Assembly (NCBI GenBank): GCA_030628805.1
Contig: DAOVQG010000148.1
Span: forward strand, 1 to 11,124
DNA: 11,124 bases
Direction of reading: 5' to 3'
Source: JAGMDK01 sp023128695
GTDB lineage: Bacteria > Planctomycetota > Phycisphaerae > UBA1845 > Fen-1342
Below are positions 6,085-11,124 of this stretch, piece after piece (within the stretch, counting starts at the first letter, position 1; the number at the start of each line of letters is the position of its first letter). The notes below the pieces were generated by a model. The model saw only the letters and a program-made list of their open reading frames with translations, did not search any database and was not told the DNA's origin. Position numbers and translations under genes: made by a program.

Positions 6085-7341
6085 TTAAAACCAAGAGAGG
6101 TGCTCGGCAATGAAAGCCGCCGTCGCCTCTCGGAACTCGGCGAATGACACGCCGAAGCGATGTTCATACAAGAGCGGGCCGGCATGGGGCGGCCGGGTGT
6201 AGTCGATCCCCGTCACGGAGCGGTATTCGTGCCGGCGACACACGACCAAGCGCACAAACGCCTCCGGGCCCAGACCCAGCCAAGTCTTCCATTGGCTCCG
6301 GTGGCAGGCGCACAACGAGAAATAGAAGAGCCCCTCCACAAACCCGAAGCGGTACCGCGCCGTCGTGGCCGCGCGTGGTATCCACGTCATCACGCGGAAC
6401 GGAAAAAACTTCGTGTGGCGATGGTACCCCGGGCACTCGTAGACCCGCGCCACGCCCAACGAGCGGGCCAGGGCCACTCCCGCGAGATGGCCGGCGTCAT
6501 GATCGGCGTGGCCGCCCTCCCACGCCGGAACGTAGATTTCGTCGAGGGGCAGGTCGTGCACCGTGCGTTTGAGCGCGTCGTAGACGTCTGCGACACGCGT
6601 ATGCGCCGCGCCGTCCGGGATACCCGCCTCCAGGCCGACGAAGAGCAGGTTTTTTTCAGATACTCCGAGACGACGGAGGGCCTTGGTGCTTTCTCGCTTC
6701 CTGATCTCCGGAGAGACGCCTTGCCCGGTTCCGTCGGTGGTGAACGCGCAATACACCGCGTTCCCGGCCGCCACTGCCCGTCTGATGCTCGGCGAAAAGA
6801 AGAATTCGTCGTCGGTGTGTGCCAGGACGAAGAGCGTGCCCCGGCCGGTCCCGCGCGGTCCCGCGGCCGGCTCCGCCGGCACCTCGGCCACTGCACTTCC
6901 GCGCGCGTCCGGGGCGTTTTGCTCGCGGGGCACAAAGACCCACAATTTGCACAGTAAGAATCCGACCACGAACAGCAGCAGTTCGACCACGGCTTTGCCG
7001 TACACCAAGAGCACCGGGTTCTCGACGACTTCCGAGAGCAGACTCAGGGATTTGATCAAGCCGGTGCTGACGGCGGTCGTGATCAGCCAGGCGATCACGA
7101 ACCGCGCGCCGAAGCCCTCGCGCCGCCGGCCGAGCACCCGGAAGGTGAAGACGCCATTGAGATAGTAGCCGCAGGTCGCGCCCGCGGCGCGGGAGGTCAG
7201 GTTGCAGGCGATGGGTAATCCGGTCCACAGCACCAGTCCGGAAAAGACGGCCACGTCGACGACGTATTGAATGCCGCCGACGATTCCGAACAGCAGTAAC
7301 TCGCGCAGCGTGTTTTTGTGCCAGAGGGAGGACGTCGTCAT
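6085..7341 (-). CDS. GtrA-like flippase domain fused to a PIG-L/LmbE de-N-acetylase
   Basis: From the ATG at 7341 this gives 418 residues. Residues 10-137 are a GtrA-type four-helix domain (LLLFGIVGGIQYVVDVAVF, then YYLNGVFTFRV, then KAVVELLLFVVGFLLCKLWVF), the family implicated in moving polyprenyl-linked sugars across the inner membrane. A Pro/Ala-rich linker (about 140-168) leads to a PIG-L domain with AHTDDE (174-179, the variant of AHPDDE holding the zinc and catalytic aspartates) and GGHADHDAGH (276-285, the HxDH zinc ligand motif). That domain hydrolyses N-acetyl groups from GlcNAc-type sugars or related substrates. The frame stays open upstream to 7464, but that part is encoded by palindromic repeats, so I prefer the 7341 start, where homology begins. 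It is transcribed away from the GT2 gene. The fusion would place a deacetylase beside a lipid-sugar carrier, and the coupling is inferred. Confidence 0.85.
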   Translation of the reverse strand: MTTSSLWHKNTLRELLLFGIVGGIQYVVDVAVFSGLVLWTGLPIACNLTSRAAGATCGYYLNGVFTFRVLGRRREGFGARFVIAWLITTAVSTGLIKSLSLLSEVVENPVLLVYGKAVVELLLFVVGFLLCKLWVFVPREQNAPDARGSAVAEVPAEPAAGPRGTGRGTLFVLAHTDDEFFFSPSIRRAVAAGNAVYCAFTTDGTGQGVSPEIRKRESTKALRRLGVSEKNLLFVGLEAGIPDGAAHTRVADVYDALKRTVHDLPLDEIYVPAWEGGHADHDAGHLAGVALARSLGVARVYECPGYHRHTKFFPFRVMTWIPRAATTARYRFGFVEGLFYFSLCACHRSQWKTWLGLGPEAFVRLVVCRRHEYRSVTGIDYTRPPHAGPLLYEHRFGVSFAEFREATAAFIAEHLSWF

Positions 7342-7386
7342 GGTTGGCCTACCAGTCCGCCGCACAAGTCCGTGCCGGCCTGGAAA

Positions 7387-7440
7387 TGTAGCGTCCGGGC
7401 TCTGTCCCGAATGTAGCGTCCGGGCTCTGTCCCGGACGTA
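7387..7440. repeat. Tandem pair of TGTAGCGTCCGGGC palindromes
   Basis: Two copies (7387-7411 and 7412-7440) of a unit starting TGTAGCGTCCGGGCTCTGTC stand head to tail; the first is shortened by a few bases. The complete one contains TCCGGG and CCCGGA as a stem. They lie just upstream of the preferred GtrA-PIG-L start, between divergent genes. Confidence 0.85.
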
Positions 7441-7468
7441 GGAGACGGAAAAACGCTCTTTCACAACG

Positions 7469-7496
7469 ACGTCCGGGACGGAGCCCGGACGCTACA
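7469..7496. repeat. Inverted copy of the TGTAGCGTCCGGGC palindrome
   Basis: ACGTCCGGGACGGAGCCCGG and the following ACGCTACA are the reverse complement of the copy at 7412-7440 with one mismatch in the loop (C for T). The pair could form one stem of about 28 bases across a 28-base spacer in the 246-base region between the divergent GtrA-PIG-L and GT2 genes. The rest of that region holds no obvious promoter consensus. Confidence 0.85.
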
Positions 7497-7576
7497 TGAC
7501 TTTTCGGCGGACTGCAAGCCTTGACGGTAACACGGTAGCTGCTAACCTGAGATTCGGCCTGGTTGGCCGCGGGTTC

Positions 7577-7581
7577 AGAGG
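7577..7581 (+). promoter_or_regulatory. Ribosome binding site of the GT2 gene
   Basis: AGAGG lies six bases before the GTG at 7588 and decides that start. Confidence 0.5.
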
Positions 7582-7587
7582 CGCGCT

Positions 7588-8316
7588 GTGACGCAGGACA
7601 CCAAGCTCAAAGTGTTGGTCGTGGTCCCGGCTTTCAACGAAGCGGCGAACCTTCCCTACGTCGTCGCGGCCGTGAGACAACACGCCCCGGAGTGGGACAT
7701 CGCGGTCGTCGACGACGGCTCGACCGACGGGACCGCGGAAGTGGCCCGCAGCCTGGCCGTGATCCTGCTGCGCCTGCCCGTGAATCTCGGCATCGGCGGG
7801 GCCGTGCAGACTGGGCTGATCTACGGCCACCGGAACGGCTACGACATCTGCCTCCAGGTCGACGGCGACGGGCAACACGATCCCGCGGAATCGGTACGCC
7901 TGGTGGATAAGCTGCTCGAAAGCGGCGCGGACGCCGTCGTGGGCTCACGCTTCCTGACCGAAACCGGGTATCAGTCGACCTTCGCCCGGCGGCTGGGAAT
8001 TCGCATCCTGCGTTCCGTGCTCGGCTGGCTGACGGGCGAGCCGATCACGGATCCCACCAGCGGTCAGCGCGCCCTCGGCCGGCGGGCGATCGCCCTGTTG
8101 GCCGGCGATTATCCGCAGGAGTATCCCGAGCCCGAGGTCATCTACGTCTTGCGGAAGCACGGACTGCGCCTGATCGAGACGCCGGTCAAGATGAAGGCCC
8201 GCCGCGGCGGCCAAAGCTCGATCCGCGTGTTGCACTCCGTGCTGTACATGATCAAAGTTCTGCTCGCGATTTTCATCCACGCGACGCGCTCGCCGGTGAA
8301 GGGAGGCAGCGTATGA
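7588..8316 (+). CDS. Glycosyltransferase family 2, dolichyl/polyprenyl-phosphate mannose synthase-like
   Basis: This 242-residue GT-A enzyme is predicted to transfer a sugar from a nucleotide sugar to polyprenyl phosphate at the cytoplasmic face of the membrane. Motifs in order: nucleotide-binding VVVPAFNEAANLP (11-23), VVDDGSTDGT (40-49), LPVNLGIGGAVQTGL (63-77), the metal-binding DGDGQHDP (92-99), VVGSRF (117-122), TDPTSGQRA (154-162) with the usual acidic-Thr-Ser-Gly element, and a basic MKARRGGQSSI (202-212). No C-terminal pair of membrane spans is present, but the last 25 residues (LHSVLYMIKVLLAIFI) are hydrophobic and may sit on the membrane. GTG start with AGAGG upstream. It overlaps the DUF2304 gene by four bases (ATGA). 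GT2, DUF2304 and GtrA genes often occur together in bacterial envelope loci. The sugar is unknown. Confidence 0.9.
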   Translation: MTQDTKLKVLVVVPAFNEAANLPYVVAAVRQHAPEWDIAVVDDGSTDGTAEVARSLAVILLRLPVNLGIGGAVQTGLIYGHRNGYDICLQVDGDGQHDPAESVRLVDKLLESGADAVVGSRFLTETGYQSTFARRLGIRILRSVLGWLTGEPITDPTSGQRALGRRAIALLAGDYPQEYPEPEVIYVLRKHGLRLIETPVKMKARRGGQSSIRVLHSVLYMIKVLLAIFIHATRSPVKGGSV

Positions 8317-8672
8317 GCACCACTCCGTTGCCGATACAACTATTGGCCGTCGCGGCTTCTCTGGTCTACTTGTACTGTGTGGTCGCCGCCCTGCGCCGCA
8401 GCCGAATGGCCGTGCGGCAGTCGCTCTTGTGGATCGTCTCGGGGGCGGCGTTCCTGGTCACCAGCATCTTCCCGCAACCCCTGATTTGGACGGCGGACAA
8501 ATTCGGCTTCGAGGTGCCGTCCAATGCCGCGTTCGTTGTGTGGCTGTTGGCCCTGACGGCCTTGATGTTCTATCAGAGCCTCACGACTTCGCGGCAAACC
8601 GCACAGCTCAAGACGCTCTGTCAGGAACTGGCGGTCCTGCACGCGGAGCTGGAGCAGCAGGCGAATAAGTAA
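8313..8672 (+). CDS. DUF2304 small membrane protein
   Basis: This 119-residue protein has three hydrophobic spans, LLAVAASLVYLYCVVAAL (10-27), SLLWIVSGAAFLVTSIF (37-53) and AAFVVWLLALTALMFY (72-87). A short heptad-like tail ends it (about 92-117, LKTLCQELAVLHAELEQQ), predicted as a coiled coil. Size and topology match DUF2304, a family usually encoded directly after a GT2 polyprenyl-phosphate glycosyltransferase, as here. It may anchor or assist the enzyme; no catalytic residues are evident. The ATG lies in the ATGA overlap with the GT2 stop, so translation is probably coupled. Role is inferred from context only. Confidence 0.85.
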   Translation: MSTTPLPIQLLAVAASLVYLYCVVAALRRSRMAVRQSLLWIVSGAAFLVTSIFPQPLIWTADKFGFEVPSNAAFVVWLLALTALMFYQSLTTSRQTAQLKTLCQELAVLHAELEQQANK

Positions 8673-8690
8673 CCGCGCTGTGTGGCACGC

Positions 8691-8766
8691 GCTGTGTGGC
8701 ACCGGCTTCCAGCCGGTGGTTCGGCCGTGCTGTGTGGCACCGGCTTCCAGCCGGTGGTTCGGCCGT
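8691..8766. repeat. Two 38-bp tandem palindromic repeats between convergent genes
   Basis: Identical units 8691-8728 and 8729-8766 each contain GTGTGGCACCGGCTTCCAGC and the rest of a 7-base stem hairpin (8701-8717, 8739-8755), then TTCGGCCGT. They are the reverse orientation of the ACCGGCTGGAAGCCGGT hairpins at 4518 and 4605. They lie just past the DUF2304 stop and may act as a transcription end, but no T-tract follows. Confidence 0.9.
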
Positions 8767-8795
8767 GTTGACACGAATTGGTTGATTATTCGCGT

Positions 8796-8832
8796 CCCCC
8801 CCCCGCTGATCGCTGATTGCTGACCGCTGAAT
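8796..8832. repeat. C9 run plus four 7-bp repeats (GCTGAYN)
   Basis: Nine C bases (8796-8804) are followed by GCTGATC, GCTGATT, GCTGACC and GCTGAAT (8805-8832), a seven-base period. This short-period repeat lies 20 bases after the permease stop read from the other strand. No gene is seen between 8673 and 8852. Confidence 0.8.
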
Positions 8833-8852
8833 GCTTACACTGTTTCTAAGTA

Positions 8853-10241
8853 TCACTCGTGCCGCAGGGCGTCGATGGGGTGGATGATGGCGGCCTTGAA
8901 GGCGGGAATGATGCCGAAGAAGATCCCCACCCCGGCACTGAAGCCCAGCGCCAGTCCCACCGACCAGAGCGGCACCCGCACCGCTACCATGTTGGGGTGC
9001 AGGGCGGCAATGTGAGTGATGGCGTACCCCAGGGCGATGCCGAGCGCGCCGCCGACCGTGCTGAGCACGACCGCCTCGGTGAGGAATTGCAGGAGAATAT
9101 CCCGGCGGCGGGCGCCGACGCTCTTGCGCAGGCCGATTTCGCGGGTCCGCTCGGTGACCGAGACGAGCATGACGTTCATGATCCCGATGCCGCCCACCAG
9201 CAGCGAGATGCTCACGATGCCGGCCAACGCACTCGTCGCGATCACGCGAATCTGCTTGAATTCGCGGAGAATCTCGTCCTGTTTGAAAATGCCGAAGTCG
9301 TTGGCGTCGCCGGATTTGAGCCCGTGCCGCTGCCGCAGGATGCGCACGAGTTGGCCCTCGGCCTCGGGGATTTGATCCTCGCTCATCGCTTCGACGTAAA
9401 AGGCCATGAATTTGCGGTTGTATGGATACATCTTCAGGGCGGTGGTCCAGGGGATGACGACCAACTCGTCCTGGTTGTCGCCCATGAAGCTGCCCTTGGA
9501 CTCGAACAGCCCGACGACGCGGAACCGTTGGCTGTCTAAAAGTACGAAGTCGCCGACGACGGACTCGTCGCACTCCAGCTTCCGCAGCACCTCGCGGCCC
9601 AGCACGCAGACCGGGGCGCCGCTTTCCACGTCGACGGCCCCGAAGAACCGCCCGGCATCCACGTAGAAATTGCGGATCGGCTGGAAGAACTCGTTCGTGC
9701 CCCGCAGGCTGATGCGATCGAGCTGATGGCGGCCATATTCGACCGTGGCGCGTTCCCAGATCACCGGCGAGGTGCGGCGGATCTCCAAGGCGTTCGCGTC
9801 GACGGCATAGATGTCCTCGATGGTCATTTCCGCCGGACGCAGATACTCACCCCGCGGGCCGCGCAGCCACTCCGGGTACACGACCATCATGTTTGTTCCC
9901 AGCCCGCGGAGGAAATTGGTGACGTAGTCGCCGAAGCCTTCCACCAGCGTGACGACGGTGATGATTGAGGTAACCGCGATGATGATGCCGAGCACGGTCA
10001 GCAGCGAGCGGATCTTGTTGGCCCAGATTTGCACCAGTGCCGTGACGACGTTGCCGGCCAGCGCGGCAACCCGATCCGGGATGAAGAGCAGCGCGCCAAG
10101 AGCACCTCGCAAAACCCTAGCAGAAGAGCCGCGGGCTTCAGCCCGCGCGGCGCCTTGCGCTGAAGAGCCGCGGGCTTCAGCCCGCGCGGTGCCGCGCGGA
10201 CTGAAGTCCGCAGCTCCTCGGGTTTTGTTATTGCCTTTCAT
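8853..10241 (-). CDS. MacB/FtsX-type ABC transporter permease
   Basis: This 462-residue inner-membrane subunit has one N-terminal span (SLLTVLGIIIAVTSIITVV, about 79-97), a large periplasmic MacB_PCD domain (about 105-330) and three C-terminal spans in the FtsX domain. The latter carry LLVGGIGIMNVMLVSVTERT, then the coupling-helix sequence REIGLRKSVGARRRDIL, and AFKAAIIHPIDALRHE at the end. MacB-type proteins use ATP to drive outward transport of lipoproteins, peptides or drugs from the periplasm without moving them through the membrane. The ATG at 10241 overlaps the end of the ATPase gene by 14 bases. Residues about 13-42 are encoded by GC-rich palindromes (ARAEARGSSA twice, 13 residues apart), ahead of a normal permease start, so either the repeats invaded the reading frame or the true start is further in, for instance a TTG near RVLRGALG. 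The order ATPase then permease is typical. Confidence 0.92.
   Translation of the reverse strand: MKGNNKTRGAADFSPRGTARAEARGSSAQGAARAEARGSSARVLRGALGALLFIPDRVAALAGNVVTALVQIWANKIRSLLTVLGIIIAVTSIITVVTLVEGFGDYVTNFLRGLGTNMMVVYPEWLRGPRGEYLRPAEMTIEDIYAVDANALEIRRTSPVIWERATVEYGRHQLDRISLRGTNEFFQPIRNFYVDAGRFFGAVDVESGAPVCVLGREVLRKLECDESVVGDFVLLDSQRFRVVGLFESKGSFMGDNQDELVVIPWTTALKMYPYNRKFMAFYVEAMSEDQIPEAEGQLVRILRQRHGLKSGDANDFGIFKQDEILREFKQIRVIATSALAGIVSISLLVGGIGIMNVMLVSVTERTREIGLRKSVGARRRDILLQFLTEAVVLSTVGGALGIALGYAITHIAALHPNMVAVRVPLWSVGLALGFSAGVGIFFGIIPAFKAAIIHPIDALRHE
10123..10211. repeat. Palindromes at the start of the permease gene
   Basis: Two near-identical units (10123-10154 and 10162-10193), 39 bases apart, carry the core CGCGGGCTTCAGCCCGCG. 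A third palindrome GCGGACTGAAGTCCGC (10196-10211) shares its shape but has other stem bases. The 39-base period equals 13 codons, so the frame is kept. Confidence 0.9.
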
Positions 10242-11019
10242 TCGTATCCACCACGATCTGCCCGTCTTTGAGTTTGATCATCCGCCGGCAGCGCCGGGCG
10301 ATATGGTCTTCGTGGGTGACGATGATGATAGTCTGGCCCTCGGCTTGCAGGCTGTCGAAGATGGTCATGATCTCCTCGCCGGTCGTGCTGTCGAGGTTTC
10401 CGGTCGGTTCGTCGGCGAGAATGATGTCGGGCTCCTGGGCCAGGGCCCGCGCGAGGGCGACCCGCTGCTTCTGCCCACCCGAGAGTTGATTCGGCCGGTG
10501 GTGGGCCCGATCAGCCAGGTTGACCCGCTCCAACGCCACCATTGCGCGTTTGCGACGGTGGCGGGCGCGGCTATATCTGAGAGGCAGCTCGACGTTTTTC
10601 AGCGCGGTAGTCCGCCCGAGCAGCTCGAAGGATTGGAACACGAACCCGATCTGCCGTCCGCGAATCCGCGCCAGCTTGGTCTGCGACAGCTTGGAGACGT
10701 CCTGGCCGCGGAGGCGGTAGACGCCCTTGGTGGGCACGTCCAGACACCCCAGGATGTTCAGCATCGTGCTCTTGCCGCTGCCCGAGGCGCCCATGATGGC
10801 CACGTATTCATTCTCGCGGATGATCAGGGTCGTTCCCCGCAGGGCGTGCACAAGTTCGGTCCCGACCCGGTATATCTTGTGCAGATCGACCAGTTCGATG
10901 ACCGGAGGCGCGGCGGGTGGGCAGGTAACAAAGTGACCAGGTGACAAAGGAGCGGTGTCGTGCTCGGCTGGCTGCTCATCACGATCGCATTCGGTAACTT
11001 TATCGCCCGGCTCGTCCAT
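10228..11019 (-). CDS. MacB/LolD-type ABC transporter ATPase
   Basis: From the ATG at 11019 this gives 263 residues. That start is chosen because AGGAAG stands a few bases before it on the minus strand; an upstream in-frame ATG at 11052 is less well supported. Walker A GASGSGKST is at 77-85, the Q-loop at FVFQSFELLG (127-135), the signature LSGGQKQR at 179-186, Walker B IILADEPTGNLD at 199-210 and the switch histidine in VTHEDH (234-239). The ATPase core begins only at about residue 40. The preceding tail includes PLSPGHFVTCPP, encoded by a short GTCACC repeat, and is unlike the usual LolD/MacB N-terminus. The gene ends 14 bases inside the permease gene. The pair forms a MacB-type exporter; the periplasmic adaptor expected in such operons is not in the window and may lie to the right. 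Confidence 0.93.
   Translation of the reverse strand: MDEPGDKVTECDRDEQPAEHDTAPLSPGHFVTCPPAAPPVIELVDLHKIYRVGTELVHALRGTTLIIRENEYVAIMGASGSGKSTMLNILGCLDVPTKGVYRLRGQDVSKLSQTKLARIRGRQIGFVFQSFELLGRTTALKNVELPLRYSRARHRRKRAMVALERVNLADRAHHRPNQLSGGQKQRVALARALAQEPDIILADEPTGNLDSTTGEEIMTIFDSLQAEGQTIIIVTHEDHIARRCRRMIKLKDGQIVVDTNERQ
10924..10950. repeat. GTGACC/GTAACA short-period repeat in the ATPase N-terminus
   Basis: GGTAACAAAGTGACCAGGTG followed by ACAAAGG is three imperfect copies of a GGTRACMAAG-like unit of eight to nine bases. It is in frame inside the ATPase gene and gives the SPGHFVTCPP stretch on the minus strand. Confidence 0.65.
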
Positions 11020-11063
11020 TATTCTTCCTGACCCTAGTGCTCTGTCACGCATCGCTTGATGGG

Positions 11064-11124
11064 TGGCACGGCTGTGTCAGCCGTGTACAAGTCGCAGGTA
11101 TTCACGGCCGACACGGCCGTGCCA
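11064..11124. repeat. Inverted pair of CACGGCY-RGCCGTG hairpins upstream of the ABC operon
   Basis: TGGCACGGCTGTGTCAGCCG (from 11064) forms the hairpin CACGGCT-GTGTC-AGCCGTG (11067-11085). An inverted copy, CACGGCC-GACAC-GGCCGTG, lies at 11103-11121, ending at the window edge. Between copies the loop-side pair changes from T-A to C-G, keeping the stem. They sit about 45 bases before the preferred ATPase start, where a promoter would be expected. Confidence 0.85.

Noticed and set aside
6160..6957. 265-residue plus-strand frame
   Set aside because: Antisense to the PIG-L domain; no domain of its own.
7342..7464. Upstream extension of the GtrA-PIG-L protein by 41 residues
   Set aside because: Encoded by the palindromic repeats in the intergenic region; GtrA homology begins just after the ATG at 7341.
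8701..8717. Hairpin after DUF2304 as a Rho-independent terminator
   Set aside because: The stem is good but no T-tract follows and it is one of many dispersed copies, so it is listed as a repeat only.
8859..9539. 226-residue plus-strand frame
   Set aside because: Antisense to the permease periplasmic domain, acidic and low in hydrophobic residues, no motifs.
8608..9573. 321-residue minus-strand frame
   Set aside because: Out-of-frame shadow of the ABC permease; its start runs through repeats.
9949..10944. 331-residue plus-strand frame
   Set aside because: Antisense to the ABC ATPase and the permease start; the real motifs are on the minus strand.

Overview
The window looks like a piece of a GC-rich chromosome from a planctomycete (Planctomycetota). 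This is inferred from the membrane-embedded spermidine-synthase-like protein, the GtrA/PIG-L/GT2/DUF2304 glycan genes, a MacB-type exporter and, above all, many short GC-rich palindromic repeats of the kind that litter those genomes. No rRNA or tRNA gene is visible, so the taxonomic call is indirect.

Layout. Positions 1-730 are a mobile-element scar: the 5' end of an IS1182-like transposase gene (minus strand, cut by the window edge), then the 3' end (domains V and VI) of a group II intron with no reverse-transcriptase gene in view. Positions 728-2478 hold two overlapping genes, an SMC/OLD-like ATPase and a small TOPRIM protein. Their base composition looks visibly less GC-rich than that of the genes to the right, and together they resemble an OLD-type defence protein split into two chains. 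A third gene follows with another 4-base overlap (2475-5003): a multi-spanning membrane protein with a degenerate spermidine-synthase domain. Its 3' end, and the 3' end of a convergent minus-strand gene (start 5132), both run into a palindrome array at 4487-4677.

Positions 5119-8672 form a surface-glycan or lipid-glycan region. Minus strand: a GtrA-PIG-L fusion (7341-6085), a GNAT acyltransferase (5991-5119) and a one-helix membrane protein (5132 leftward). Plus strand, diverging: a GT2 dolichol-phosphate-mannose-synthase-like glycosyltransferase (7588-8316) and a DUF2304 membrane protein (8313-8672). Together they suggest building, flipping and trimming (de-N-acetylation, N-acylation) of a polyprenyl-linked sugar. 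The divergent intergenic region carries a large inverted repeat.

Positions 8853-11019 (minus) encode a MacB/LolD-type ABC exporter: ATPase first, permease second, overlapping by 14 bases. A periplasmic adaptor would be expected beyond the right edge but is not seen.

The most unusual layer is the repeats. At least six sequence families of short hairpins or short-period repeats occur within 11 kb. Several lie in frame inside coding sequence (spermidine-synthase-like gene, ABC permease, ABC ATPase) or at gene ends, and some copies differ by paired changes that keep the hairpin.
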